DNA from: Gammaproteobacteria bacterium
GTDB lineage: Bacteria > Pseudomonadota > Gammaproteobacteria > Granulosicoccales > Granulosicoccaceae
Length of the DNA stretch: 64,000 nt
Direction: 5' to 3'
NCBI GenBank assembly: GCA_002746645.1
Contig: PDPU01000031.1
Coordinates: 1 to 64,000 of the forward strand
In this document: one piece after another, positions 29,665 to 38,322 of the stretch
Layout of the letters: each line of letters starts with the position of its first letter
Numbering within the stretch: position 1 is the stretch's first letter
The notes under the pieces: generated by a model
Seen by the model: only the letters and a program-made list of their open reading frames with translations
The model's database searches: none
Told to the model about the DNA's origin: nothing
Program-made: the position numbers and the translations under genes

Positions 29665-30258
29665 CTACAACACACCCTTGGTGGAGGGCATGGCGCCCGC
29701 GGCGCGCTCGTCGATGCTGCAGGCCATGCGCAGGGCACGACCGAAGGCCTTGAACAGGGTTTCGATGCGATGATGATCGTTGACGCCACGAATCAGGTCA
29801 AGATGGAGCGTCGCGCGTGCATGGTTGGCAAAGCCCTGAAAGAATTCCGGCACGAGATCGACATCGAAGGTGCCCACCTTGTCGCGCCGGAAGTCGGCAT
29901 GGAAGAAGAGCCCGGGGCGCCCCGAGAAATCGATGACCACCCGCGACAGTGCTTCGTCGAGCGGCACATAGGCATGCCCGTAGCGGTTGATGCCGCGCCG
30001 ATCGCCCAGCGCTTCGGCAAAGGCCGCGCCGAGCGCGATGCCGACGTCCTCGACGCTGTGATGATCATCGATGTGAGTATCACCGTCGCAGTCGACACGG
30101 ATATCGAAGAGGCCATGCCGCGCGATCTGATCGAGCATGTGCTCGAAGAACGGCACGCCCGTCCGGAATTCACCCTTCCCGGACCCGTCGAGATCGAGCG
30201 TGATCTCGATGGCGGTTTCACTGGTCTTTCTGGCAATGCTGGCGCGTCGTTCGGCCAC
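29665..30258 (-). CDS. hisB: Imidazoleglycerol-phosphate dehydratase HisB (single-domain)
   Basis: 197 residues, step 6 dehydratase only. The phosphatase half of the enterobacterial fusion is missing, which is normal for this type. Mn ligands are in [26 protein letters not shown] and the C-terminal [13 protein letters not shown]. The start is GTG at 30258 ([12 protein letters not shown]). It begins a hisB-H-A-F-I-E-tatA-B-C-gpmI run on the minus strand; the putative promoter lies in the gap with the dyads at 30342-30460. Confidence 0.96.
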   Translation of the reverse strand: MAERRASIARKTSETAIEITLDLDGSGKGEFRTGVPFFEHMLDQIARHGLFDIRVDCDGDTHIDDHHSVEDVGIALGAAFAEALGDRRGINRYGHAYVPLDEALSRVVIDFSGRPGLFFHADFRRDKVGTFDVDLVPEFFQGFANHARATLHLDLIRGVNDHHRIETLFKAFGRALRMACSIDERAAGAMPSTKGVL

Positions 30259-30341
30259 GTTGTGCTACGTCACGGTGGGGGAGACACCCAAGAATACCAA
30301 CTGCATCGGGGCAGCAGCTGAACAGGATGGTGGATCGCTCT

Positions 30342-30460
30342 GACGAAAACGGTTCACGTGAACCGTCAAAGGCCGGTTTTCGTGATGCCGATCACGCTTC
30401 CTGGACGAAAAACGGTTCACGTGAATCGGAAAGTGCCGATTTCTGCGAACACGGTCACGC
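30342..30460. promoter_or_regulatory. Diverged 63-bp direct repeat with three evenly spaced dyads
   Basis: Between msrB and hisB. The first unit has a perfect 18-bp palindrome ACGGTTCACGTGAACCGT (30349-30366). The second has the imperfect ACGGTTCACGTGAATCGG (30412-30429), exactly 63 bp later. Midway is CGTGAT-GCCG-ATCACG (30381-30396). The three centres fall at 30357.5, 30388.5 and 30420.5, about three helical turns apart, so all face one side of DNA. Both units also end with CACGC 63 bp apart. This looks like a cooperative operator about 90-170 bp upstream of the hisB start; the regulator is unknown. Confidence 0.7.
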
Positions 30461-30490
30461 TGCCGAAGCCTGTCATGACAAGGTCATCAG

Positions 30491-30934
30491 TCAGCTGCCA
30501 TCGATCCGGGCGATGTACTCCCCGTACCCCTCGGCTTCCATCGCTGCCTTCGGCACGAAACGCAGCGACGCCGAATTGATGCAGTAGCGCAGGCCACCGC
30601 GATCACGCGGTCCATCGGGGAACACGTGCCCGAGGTGACTGTCACCGTGCAGAGACCGTACTTCCACGCGCTCCCTGCCGAGCGAGGTATCGCGGTGTTC
30701 GGTGACGTGACTCGTTTCGATGGGTTTCGCAAACGCCGGCCAGCCACAACCGGCATCGTACTTGTCGCTCGAGGCGAAGAGTGGCTCGCCGGAAACGACA
30801 TCGACATAGATGCCCGGCTCGAAATGCGCATCGTATTCGCCCGTGAACGGGCGCTCGGTGCCGCTTTCCTGAGTGACGTGATACTGCACGGGCGTGAGCC
30901 TTGCCAGTGCTTCGGGGGACTTTTCGTAGCTCAT
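30491..30934 (-). CDS. msrB: Peptide-methionine (R)-S-oxide reductase MsrB, zinc-free type
   Basis: 147 residues; reduces methionine-R-sulfoxide in proteins. Catalytic Cys118 is in [11 protein letters not shown], and Cys63 in [10 protein letters not shown] is available for resolution. FTGEYD and [10 protein letters not shown] are conserved. All four zinc cysteines of the E. coli enzyme are replaced (HCLLC is YVDVVSG, CGNC is SLHG), a known variant. ATG 30934 is chosen for the family N-terminus. It follows mtfA by 108 bp on the same strand. Confidence 0.95.
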   Translation of the reverse strand: MSYEKSPEALARLTPVQYHVTQESGTERPFTGEYDAHFEPGIYVDVVSGEPLFASSDKYDAGCGWPAFAKPIETSHVTEHRDTSLGRERVEVRSLHGDSHLGHVFPDGPRDRGGLRYCINSASLRFVPKAAMEAEGYGEYIARIDGS

Positions 30935-31042
30935 GTCGTCACTCTCGCGGTATTCGATCGTCTCCGGCGATGCTACTGGAAACACGACCCGGCAGATACC
31001 CCGACATGCCACGTCAGCGGCATGCGCCGCGGCAGCCGTCGA

Positions 31043-31789
31043 TCAGGCCTCGACTCTGGCGGCTGGATCCTGCGAGAACCATTCCGACAGCAGGGCGTAG
31101 ACCTCGGGCAGGGATCGGCGAAGGTTCAGCGGTTCGATGAAGAAGCTCTCGCACATCACGGCAAAGAACTCGGCCGGATTCTCGAGAGCGTAGTCGTCGA
31201 CGGGCAGCGCGGCACCTGCATCGTCGAGCGCATCGAGCCGATCCCAGGCATGCTGGAACACGTCGCTCCAGCGTGCGGGTGACATGTGCGCGGGCATCGG
31301 CGGAAAACCGTTCATGCGGCCGTTCAGGGCGTCGAGCTTGTGCGCGAATTCATGGATGACGAGCGAGGTTCCCGGCGGCGGGTCGAGCACGTCATCGGCC
31401 GCCAGTACCACCGGACCCTGCTCCCAGGCTTCGCCCGAGCGCGGTTCGCTGATGCGGTGCTCGATGCCGTCCTCGTCGGTGTAGCTGCCGGTGGCCATGA
31501 AGCCCGACGGGTAGAGAATGATGGTGGCCACGTCATCGAACAATGCGGCATCGAGTTTCAGCACCATCAGCGTCGCTTCGGCCGCAATGCGCCATTGCAG
31601 TTCGGCAAATTCGTCGTCGTCGGGCTGCCAGCCTTCGGCTGTGTACCATTCGCGCCCGGCCACGAAACGCCGTGCCGCCGCGTACAGATCTCTCCACTCG
31701 GCAACATCCAGCGCAGCCAGCGCCGCAGATGGCTCACAGGCGCGATCGAAGGCTGCCGGACGCACTTCATTCCAACCCGTAATCGTCAT
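31043..31789 (-). CDS. mtfA: MtfA-family metallopeptidase (Mlc regulator)
   Basis: 248 residues, DgsA/Mlc titration factor family (peptidase M90). The zinc site is VIHEFAHKLD (His146, Glu147, His150), matching the position in E. coli MtfA. AEFFAVMCESFF carries the later Glu. In E. coli it binds the glucose repressor Mlc; no mlc is in this window. It is divergent from the CsbD-like lipoprotein, 72 bp apart. Confidence 0.94.
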   Translation of the reverse strand: MTITGWNEVRPAAFDRACEPSAALAALDVAEWRDLYAAARRFVAGREWYTAEGWQPDDDEFAELQWRIAAEATLMVLKLDAALFDDVATIILYPSGFMATGSYTDEDGIEHRISEPRSGEAWEQGPVVLAADDVLDPPPGTSLVIHEFAHKLDALNGRMNGFPPMPAHMSPARWSDVFQHAWDRLDALDDAGAALPVDDYALENPAEFFAVMCESFFIEPLNLRRSLPEVYALLSEWFSQDPAARVEA

Positions 31790-31861
31790 TCGTGGGCGGC
31801 AAGGGTAATGTCAAGGGGTATCCATCGGTTGGCGATGGACAGGCTCATTTCGGAGGTAATC

Positions 31862-32332
31862 ATGAACCGTACACACCTGATTCTCGCGAGTACCCTGACT
31901 CTGCCCATGTTGCTGGCTTCCTGTGGCGGCGGTGGCGGCGGCGAAGGCAGCAATGCCACGGTGGACGCATCCGCAGACGTTGCCAGCAGCGTCGAGGCTA
32001 CCGGCAACGCCGTCGAAGATACCGCAACCCAGGCGGTCGAAGCCACCGGAGACGTCATGGACAATACGGCGGCCCAGGCGGCCGAGGCAACGGGTGACGC
32101 CGCTTCGGCCGTCGCCGGTGGTGGCGGCGACGACATGATGGATCGCTGGCAGACGATCGACTGGGACACCGCCACAGCCAGTGCTCAGGCGAGGTGGCAG
32201 GACATCAGCCCCGAGGAACTCATGGCCGTGCAGACCAATCCCGAAGGCATGGTCGCGCTGGTCCAGGACCGATACGGGCTCAGCGAAGAGGAAGCTCGAG
32301 CACAGGTCGAGGACTGGCTCAACACCTTGTGA
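31862..32332 (+). CDS. Lipoprotein with C-terminal CsbD-like domain
   Basis: 156 residues. Strong ribosome site CGGAGGT before ATG 31862. The signal ends with lipobox LASC, then six Gly and an Ala/Thr/Asp-rich region with a diverged repeat (VEATGNAVEDTATQA, VEATGDVMDNTAAQA). The last 60 residues (MDRWQTIDWDTATASAQARW, then SPEELMAVQTNPEGMVALVQ and RYGLSEEEARAQVEDWL) match the CsbD/YjbJ general-stress fold, which is usually cytosolic. Placing it on an exported lipoprotein is unusual. Confidence 0.85.
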   Translation: MNRTHLILASTLTLPMLLASCGGGGGGEGSNATVDASADVASSVEATGNAVEDTATQAVEATGDVMDNTAAQAAEATGDAASAVAGGGGDDMMDRWQTIDWDTATASAQARWQDISPEELMAVQTNPEGMVALVQDRYGLSEEEARAQVEDWLNTL

Positions 32333-32349
32333 TCCAGACCCTCTCGGCT

Positions 32350-32823
32350 TCAGTGTGAAGGTGGCGTCGTCGTGGACGACGGCGTCACCTCGAGCATGAA
32401 GGTCACCGGGCCGTCGTTCACCAGTGACACCTGCATGTCGGCTCCGAACACACCTCGGCCCACGGGCTTCGCCATGCGTTGATCGGCAAGTTCGCAGAGA
32501 TAATCGAAAAGCCGCTCCGCCTCGGCGGGAGTCGCGGCACCGGAAAAGCCCGGACGCCGGCCCTTGCGCGTGTCGGCAACGAGGGTGAACTGCGACACCA
32601 GCAGCAGTTCACCACCAACGCTGCCGATATCGAGATTCATGCGCCCTGCGGCATCACTGAACATGCGATAGACACACAGGCGCTCGAGCAGGGCGGCAGC
32701 GCTGGCTTCATCATCATCCCGTTCGATACCGATCAGCGCCAGCATGCCGGGGCCGATCCGTGCCACGGTTGTCCCCGCCACACTCACGCCGGCAGTGCTC
32801 ACGCGTTGTACCAGTGCCTTCAT
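32350..32823 (-). CDS. dtd: D-aminoacyl-tRNA deacylase
   Basis: 157 residues. Removes D-amino acids from tRNA. It has the family SQFTL motif in LLVSQFTLVADTRKG, the cross-subunit NDGPVTFMLEV and the GRRPGFS segment. It is a little longer than usual at the C-terminus (PSSTTTPPSH). Its stop is 17 bp from the convergent CsbD-like lipoprotein gene. Confidence 0.96.
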   Translation of the reverse strand: MKALVQRVSTAGVSVAGTTVARIGPGMLALIGIERDDDEASAAALLERLCVYRMFSDAAGRMNLDIGSVGGELLLVSQFTLVADTRKGRRPGFSGAATPAEAERLFDYLCELADQRMAKPVGRGVFGADMQVSLVNDGPVTFMLEVTPSSTTTPPSH

Positions 32824-32913
32824 GGATCAGAACTTTCCTACAAGACTCGACATCGATTCCTACATTCCCTGGCGTCGTATTCCGACCGAATCTACCGCGA
32901 TGATCCGATAGCC

Positions 32914-32963
32914 ATCGTGCACGATACAGCGGATACTGTATCTCGTGAACCGGGATTGTTCAC
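32914..32963. promoter_or_regulatory. Cluster of three palindromes upstream of dtd
   Basis: Three overlapping or adjacent dyads: ATCGTGCACGAT (32914-32925, perfect), GATACAG-N6-CTGTATC (32923-32942) and GTGAAC-N7-GTTCAC (32945-32963). The last uses the same half-sites as the hisB-upstream palindrome in the opposite order. They lie 90-140 bp upstream of the dtd start. They could be operators or folded RNA; not assigned to a regulator. Confidence 0.45.
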
Positions 32964-32998
32964 ACTCATACGAGAATGACGGACGCAGAGATACAGGG

Positions 32999-33088
32999 TG
33001 CCCTTCAAGGGGCAGTATCGCAGAGAAGGCAGCTACCCCATAAGGCCTTCTGAACGGACTCTCTCCCGGCCACGGATGGCCGGGCATT
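32999..33088 (+). other. Three consecutive stem-loops, last one terminator-like
   Basis: In the 371-bp gap 32824-33194. Stem 1 TGCCC/GGGCA (32999-33014), stem 2 AGAAGGC/GCCTTCT (33024-33051), stem 3 CCCGGCCA/TGGCCGGG around CGGA (33065-33084) followed by CATTTTCC. It could be an attenuated leader of the downstream acyltransferase gene, or a small RNA. The last stem is strong but its U-tract is short. No known riboswitch consensus was recognised here. Confidence 0.35.
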
Positions 33089-33194
33089 TTCCATCGCTCG
33101 TGGGCACAACACGAGAACCCAACCGAGAGCACGGAGGATACGCCTCGGTTAACATGGCGGTTTCCTCAGTGACAGCCACCGCCCTTACGCTTCG

Positions 33195-34100
33195 ATGACC
33201 GAGAAACTGCTGCGATTTGCCGCACGGCTGTTCGCCGCACTCCCGCTTGGGCTCAACCGTCACATCGGCGCCGGCATCGGTCATCTCAACTGGCTTTGCG
33301 GCAGCAAACTTCGCTACGACAGCCAGAGCAACCTCCGGCTGGCCTTTCCCGACATGCCGAACGACGAGCGGCGGGCACTGGCTCGGGCGAGCCTCGTCGA
33401 CACCGGACGCATGCTGGCGGAAACGCCCTGGGTCTGGCTGCGGCCTCCCGAACAATCGCTGGCACGCATCCGCAATCTCGAGGCGCTCGCTACCCTGAAG
33501 GAACGCCTGGCAGAGGGTCGCGGCGCGATCATTGCCACGCCCCACATCGGCAACTGGGAACTGTGCAGTGCCGTCATGGCAACGGCGGCGCCTCTCGTCT
33601 ACTTCTACAAGGCACAACGCGATGCCGGCATGGACGCCTTCGTCAGCGAATCGCGTGCTCGCATGGGTGGCCGCGGCGTGCCGCTGGATACCGGCGGAAT
33701 CCGCGAAGGTCTCAAGTGCCTCAGGCGCGGCGAACTGCTCGGCATACTGCCCGACCAGGAGCCCGAGAGCGGGGTGTTCGCACCGTTCTTCGCCGAGCCC
33801 GCCCTGACCATGACCCTCATCAGCAAACTCGCCCGCAGGAGCGGCGCACCGGTCATGTTCTGCGCCATGGAGCGCGAGCATGAGACAGGCGGCTGGCGTC
33901 TGCACCTGCTCGATGCCGACCCGGACGTTGCCCACGAGGATGACGTCGTTGCCGCTGCCGCGCTCAACCGCAGCATTGCGCGTTGTGTCGCCATCAATCC
34001 CGTGCAGTATCTCTGGGACTATCGACGCTTCACGCACATGCCCGACGGAGGCCATCGCGACTACCGGGGTGCGCGCAAGAGCATCGAATCGCATCCCTGA
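33195..34100 (+). CDS. LpxL/HtrB-family lipid A acyltransferase
   Basis: 301 residues, inner-membrane associated, transfers a secondary acyl chain to lipid A or a related acceptor. The family H(x)4E motif is in IATPHIGNWEL. Also seen are SNLRLAFPDMP near the N-terminus, GILPDQEP in the middle and PVQYLWDYRRF close to the C-terminus. The specific position (LpxL versus LpxM-like) cannot be told. It is preceded by the hairpin-rich gap and followed 80 bp later by the TPP riboswitch. Confidence 0.92.
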   Translation: MTEKLLRFAARLFAALPLGLNRHIGAGIGHLNWLCGSKLRYDSQSNLRLAFPDMPNDERRALARASLVDTGRMLAETPWVWLRPPEQSLARIRNLEALATLKERLAEGRGAIIATPHIGNWELCSAVMATAAPLVYFYKAQRDAGMDAFVSESRARMGGRGVPLDTGGIREGLKCLRRGELLGILPDQEPESGVFAPFFAEPALTMTLISKLARRSGAPVMFCAMEREHETGGWRLHLLDADPDVAHEDDVVAAAALNRSIARCVAINPVQYLWDYRRFTHMPDGGHRDYRGARKSIESHP

Positions 34101-34180
34101 GAACAGGGCGTCATCGTGCCCGGATCCACGGCACTTGCATCGACGACACAAAACCCGCACACTCATCGATAACAGCCCGA

Positions 34181-34290
34181 TGACTCAACGGGGTGCCCTG
34201 TTTCGGGCTGAGAGATTGTCACGACAATCAACCCGCTGAACCTGATCTGGCGAACCGCTCTGCCGGTTCCACCAGCGTAGGAATTGAGTT
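34181..34290 (+). promoter_or_regulatory. TPP (THI) riboswitch
   Basis: Closing stem P1 ACTCAA (34183-34188) pairs with TTGAGT (34284-34289). Conserved cores are GGGGTGCCC, GGGCTGAGAG, then ACCCGCTGAACCTGATCTGG and CAGCGTAGGAA. Between them is a variable arm (GCGAACCGC..., GCCGGTTCC). The order and bases match thiamine-pyrophosphate aptamers closely. The ATG of thiB lies 52 bases after the aptamer, so thiamine pyrophosphate probably represses thiBPQ. Confidence 0.96.
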
Positions 34291-34341
34291 GACACGCCTT
34301 GTTGCGTCATCGACCGCATTCATCCACGGAGAATCCGCTCG

Positions 34342-35433
34342 ATGCCCACTTTCGCGACCGCTCGCCCCACACCGGCCTCTCTTTCACGTCGCCGCGCACT
34401 GACATGTGCGCTGACCATGGCCACACTGGCTCTGGGCGTCGGCGTCGGCCACGCCGAGGACAACAGCGGCAAACACGCCGAAGACAACAACGGCACCACG
34501 CTGACGGTCTACACCTACGAATCCTTCCTTGCCGAATGGGCTCCGGGTCCTGCCATCAAGGCCGGCTTCGAAGCCGAGTGTGGCGGTTGCACGGTGGAGT
34601 TCGTCGCGCTCGACAGTTCGGCCGGCATCGTCAATCGCGTGCAGCTCGAAGGCAGCAACACGCGCGCCGACGTGGTACTCGGACTCGACACCAACCTCAT
34701 GGCCATCGCCGAAGATACCGGGCTTTTCGCACCTTCCGGTGTCGACACCAGCGAACTCGAGTTGCCGATCGCCTGGGAATCGGACATCTTCGTGCCTTAC
34801 GACTATGGCTACTTTGCCTTTGTCTACGACACCGAGGCATTGCCGGAACCACCGACGAGCTTCGAGGCACTGCTCGACGCGCCCGATGACGTGAAGATCA
34901 TCATCCAGGACCCGCGCACCAGCACTCCGGGGCTCGGGCTGCTGCTGTGGATGAAATCGGTTTACGGTGACGAGGCCGCCGAGAAGTGGGCGGCCCTGCA
35001 GCCACGTATCCTGACCGTGACCAAGGGCTGGAGCGAGGCCTACTTCTCGCTGTTCCTGAACGGCGAGGCACCGATGGTACTGTCCTACAGCACCTCTCCG
35101 GCCTACCACATGGCGGTGGACGAAACCGATCGCTATCAGGCGGCGGCCTTCGAGGAAGGACACTACCTGCAGGTGGAAGTGGCGGCGCTGCTCGAAAGTT
35201 CACCGCACAAGGCACTCGGCCGTGAATTCCTCGCCTATCTGCACAGCCGGAAGGCGCAGGAGAGCATTCCGCTCGGCAACGTCATGTATCCGGTAACGGA
35301 TCTCGGCGACGAACTGCCCGAGGCCTTCGGCAAACTCATCGAACCCCGCGAGACGCTGCTGTTCTCGCCCGAAGAGGTTCGTGACCGGCGCGAGGCCTGG
35401 ATCGACGAGTGGCTCGAAGCATCCAGCCGATAG
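34342..35433 (+). CDS. thiB: Thiamine ABC transporter substrate-binding protein
   Basis: 363 residues. The N-terminus has an Arg-rich stretch and hydrophobic signal (ALTMATLALGVGVGHA). Family motifs: LTVYTYESFLAEWAPGPAI, ADVVLGLDTNL, FVPYDYGYFAFVYDTEALP, VTKGWSEAYF. The linker after the signal contains two similar EDN blocks. The final codons are duplicated beyond the stop: a 24-bp direct repeat carries the TAG between the copies. It precedes thiP by 152 bp. Confidence 0.96.
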   Translation: MPTFATARPTPASLSRRRALTCALTMATLALGVGVGHAEDNSGKHAEDNNGTTLTVYTYESFLAEWAPGPAIKAGFEAECGGCTVEFVALDSSAGIVNRVQLEGSNTRADVVLGLDTNLMAIAEDTGLFAPSGVDTSELELPIAWESDIFVPYDYGYFAFVYDTEALPEPPTSFEALLDAPDDVKIIIQDPRTSTPGLGLLLWMKSVYGDEAAEKWAALQPRILTVTKGWSEAYFSLFLNGEAPMVLSYSTSPAYHMAVDETDRYQAAAFEEGHYLQVEVAALLESSPHKALGREFLAYLHSRKAQESIPLGNVMYPVTDLGDELPEAFGKLIEPRETLLFSPEEVRDRREAWIDEWLEASSR

Positions 35434-35453
35434 TGGCTCGAAGCGTTCAGCCG
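35409..35453. repeat. 24-bp direct repeat across the thiB stop
   Basis: GTGGCTCGAAGC..CCAGCCG (35409-35429) is repeated at 35433-35453 with two substitutions. The thiB stop TAG (35431-35433) falls between the copies, so the second copy would encode WLEAFSR if the stop were read through. Confidence 0.85.
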
Positions 35454-35585
35454 GTTGCCGAGCCATCGCGGATGGCCCACCGATGAACAGCCTGCCGTCG
35501 CTGTCCAGCCTGCCCTGATCGTGTGGCTGGCAACAGCAGCAGGTGATGACTGCATGACAGACGGCAAACGACACGGCGCACGGCG

Positions 35586-37247
35586 ATGACCCGCAACAAC
35601 TGGTGGCTGCCGGGGCTGAGTGCAAGTCTCCTGATCGCGGCACTCACGCTCCTGCCCTTCGCTGCGATGATCGCCAGCGCCGGCCAGCTCGACTGGTCGT
35701 CGCTGGCCGGGGACACCTATCTCCGACGAGTGGTGCGCTTCAGTTTCCTGCAGGCGAGCCTCTCCACGCTGCTCTCGCTGACACTGGCAATACCACTGGC
35801 GCTGGCGCTTGCCCATCTGCCGCGTTTTCCCGGCCGCGGGCTCCTGCTGCACGCGATGTCGCTGACGCTGGTGCTGCCGACTATCATCGCCATCTACGGC
35901 CTCGTCGCGGTGTTCGGTCAGAAGGGGTGGCTGGCGAGCTGGCTGGCACCACTGAATGTCGAGCTGCCGTCGATCTACGGCCTCGGTGGCATCCTGCTCG
36001 CACACGTCTTTCTGAACATGCCGCTGGCCGCGCGCGTGATGTTGCAATCCATCGAAGCCATTCCCTCGAACCAGTGGCGCCTTGCCTCGCAACTCGGCAT
36101 GCCCGAACGCACCGTGCTCAGGCATCTCGAATGGCCAGCCATCGCCGGCATGCTGATCCCGTTTGCGCTGCTCATCTTCACACTCTGTTTCACGAGCTTC
36201 GCGATCGTCATGACGCTCGGTGGCGGGCCTCGCGCCACCACCATCGAAGTGGCCATCTATCAGGCCGTGCGCTTCGACTTCGATCTCGCGCGCGCGGTGG
36301 CCCTCGCGCTGCTGCAACTCGGTTTCTGTCTCGTGCTGATGCTGCTCGGCACCGCGGTACGATCCCGCGATGTGACATCCGGCGCAGTCGGTGATGCCGG
36401 CAGCCTCGGCCTGAGCAGCACCTTGTCCGGCGACACGCATCACTGGCGACAACTGCATCCTGCACTCAGACGCTCGCGTACCGGACGTTCGCTCAAGGCG
36501 CTCTGCGTGATGCTCGCGTCACTGTTCATTCTGCTGCCACTGGTGGCGCTGGTGGTGTCGGCGATCAATCCGCGCACCCTTGCCGTCATCACGGACGACA
36601 GCACGCTGCGTGCTGCAGGCAATACGCTCATCGCGGCACTCGCGGCCAGCACGATTGCCGTGGGGCTGGCACTCGCGCTGCTCACGAGCAGTCGCTACCT
36701 CAGCGTGCGACGCCGGCAGGTTCGCGCCGGGCACCGGCTGCAGCTTGTCGGCAACGTGATTCTCGTGCTGCCACCGCTCGTTCTCGGCACCGGCCTGTTC
36801 CTGCTGCTGCGGCCTCTTGCCGATGTGTTTTCCCTGGCGCTGATCCTCGTGATACTCGTGAATGCCTTGATGGCGCTGCCTTTCGTGCTGCGCATTCTCG
36901 AAGCGCCTTTCATCAATGCCGCGAAGCATCAGGACCGGCTGATACAGTCGCTGGGAATACAGGGGTGGTCCCGCTGGCGATGGCTGGACTGGCCCGTGAT
37001 TCGCCGTCCGCTGGGCCACGCCTGCGGTGTCGCCGCTACCCTCGCGGCAGGCGATCTCTCGGCCATCGCACTCTTTGGCTCGACCCAGTGGCAGACGCTG
37101 CCGCTGCTGCTCTACCAGCGCATGGGAAGCTACCGTCTCGACGAAGCCGCGGTCACGGGGGGCATGCTGTTGCTGCTGTGCATCCTCCTGTATCTCGGCC
37201 TGCAACGCATCGTCGGCGGCAGGGCCATGCCTGCAGTCGCAAAGTGA
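35586..37247 (+). CDS. thiP: Thiamine ABC transporter permease
   Basis: 553 residues with about 12 TM helices in two fused inner-membrane permease halves (roughly 1-260 and 300-553). Each half has the EAA loop: IPSNQWRLASQLGMPERTVL in the first and the corresponding KHQDRLIQSLGIQGWSRW in the second. ThiP typically has this double arrangement. The start ATG at 35586 gives MTRNNWWLPGLSASLL. It leads by 27 bp into thiQ. Confidence 0.95.
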   Translation: MTRNNWWLPGLSASLLIAALTLLPFAAMIASAGQLDWSSLAGDTYLRRVVRFSFLQASLSTLLSLTLAIPLALALAHLPRFPGRGLLLHAMSLTLVLPTIIAIYGLVAVFGQKGWLASWLAPLNVELPSIYGLGGILLAHVFLNMPLAARVMLQSIEAIPSNQWRLASQLGMPERTVLRHLEWPAIAGMLIPFALLIFTLCFTSFAIVMTLGGGPRATTIEVAIYQAVRFDFDLARAVALALLQLGFCLVLMLLGTAVRSRDVTSGAVGDAGSLGLSSTLSGDTHHWRQLHPALRRSRTGRSLKALCVMLASLFILLPLVALVVSAINPRTLAVITDDSTLRAAGNTLIAALAASTIAVGLALALLTSSRYLSVRRRQVRAGHRLQLVGNVILVLPPLVLGTGLFLLLRPLADVFSLALILVILVNALMALPFVLRILEAPFINAAKHQDRLIQSLGIQGWSRWRWLDWPVIRRPLGHACGVAATLAAGDLSAIALFGSTQWQTLPLLLYQRMGSYRLDEAAVTGGMLLLLCILLYLGLQRIVGGRAMPAVAK

Positions 37248-37274
37248 GCACCGGGGACCATCGATCAACACGTC

Positions 37275-37937
37275 ATGCTGCAATTCGACAAGGTAACGCT
37301 GGAACTCGGCGAAGCACACTGGCACTTCGACATCGGTTTCGATACACAGGGCTGCTACGCCATCATGGGCAAGAGCGGTGCGGGCAAGAGCACGCTGCTG
37401 AATCTCGTTGGTGGTTTTCTGCACCCGGCCGCCGGCGACATCCGCTGGCACGGCGCATCACTCCTGCCGTTGCCACCGCACCAACGGCCCGTCACCACGC
37501 TGTTCCAGCACGACAACCTCTTCGATCATCTCGACGTCCGGCAGAACATCGGGCTCGGCATCGACCCCGCGCTGAAACTCTCTGCGGGCAACTGGGAAGA
37601 CGTCGACGCCGTGCTCGACGACGTCGGCCTGGCCGGCTATCAGTCACGTCTGCCCGGGCGTCTCTCGGGTGGCGAGCGCCAGCGTGTGGCACTGGCGCGC
37701 TGCCTTCTCCGTGAGCAACCGATCCTGCTGCTCGACGAACCCTTTACCGGGCTCGATCAGGAGACAAGGGAGTCGGTCACCGAACTCATGCGCACGCTCA
37801 TCGACAGGCTCAGGCCCTGCGTGCTCATGGTCACTCACGACATCGACGAAGCACGTGCGCTGTCGGCCGAAGTGCTGCGCATCGAAAACGGGCGCCTCAT
37901 ACCGCAAACAGTTGCGAGTCGTCCGCAAAGGCCTTGA
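37275..37937 (+). CDS. thiQ: Thiamine ABC transporter ATPase
   Basis: 220-residue ABC ATPase. Walker A is [10 protein letters not shown]-loop [10 protein letters not shown], signature [11 protein letters not shown], Walker [11 protein letters not shown] and switch His in VTHDIDEA. It energises ThiBP import of thiamine or its phosphates. The last 41 bp overlap the 3' end of the convergent VOC gene. An AT-rich spacer is absent and no terminator was seen between them. Confidence 0.96.
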   Translation: MLQFDKVTLELGEAHWHFDIGFDTQGCYAIMGKSGAGKSTLLNLVGGFLHPAAGDIRWHGASLLPLPPHQRPVTTLFQHDNLFDHLDVRQNIGLGIDPALKLSAGNWEDVDAVLDDVGLAGYQSRLPGRLSGGERQRVALARCLLREQPILLLDEPFTGLDQETRESVTELMRTLIDRLRPCVLMVTHDIDEARALSAEVLRIENGRLIPQTVASRPQRP

Positions 37938-38322
37938 ATTCAAGGGCATTGCCGGAGGGGTCGAGCAGAAACATGGTGTGCTGCTCACCGGGCTTTCCTG
38001 CAAAGCGAACCCGCGGCCGGATCACCCAGCGCGTCTCGGCATGAGCTTCGAGTCGCGCTTGCAGTGCCTCGAACTGGGCAATGGTGAGTACCACACCGAA
38101 ATGCGGCACCGGCACGGCGTCACCGTCCACTGCATTGGCAGGCGCTTCAACCGCCGCCGTACCGGGCAGGAGGTGCGCCACCACCTGATGCCCGTAGAGA
38201 TCGTAGTCGATCCAGTGTTCGTCCTCGCGCCCCTGAGGGCAGCCGAGCACGGTGCCGTAGAAATGCCGCGCAGCCTCGAGATCGTGCACGGGAAAAGCCA
38301 GATGAAAGGGTCGGAGGCTCAT
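37897..38322 (-). CDS. VOC-superfamily (glyoxalase-like) protein
   Basis: 141 residues, one VOC domain of two beta-alpha-beta-beta-beta halves. [24 protein letters not shown] supplies the first His, [14 protein letters not shown] the second half's His, and [15 protein letters not shown] the metal Glu, so a mononuclear metal site seems complete. The substrate is unknown. ATG 38322 overlaps the stop of a 33-residue small ORF (ATGA), so it is coupled to it and to ltaE upstream. Confidence 0.88.
   Translation of the reverse strand: MSLRPFHLAFPVHDLEAARHFYGTVLGCPQGREDEHWIDYDLYGHQVVAHLLPGTAAVEAPANAVDGDAVPVPHFGVVLTIAQFEALQARLEAHAETRWVIRPRVRFAGKPGEQHTMFLLDPSGNALEFKAFADDSQLFAV

Noticed and set aside
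30327..30587. 86-residue plus-strand ORF through the 63-bp repeat
   Set aside because: Overlaps the msrB 3' end; its repeated NGSRE segments merely mirror the DNA repeat.
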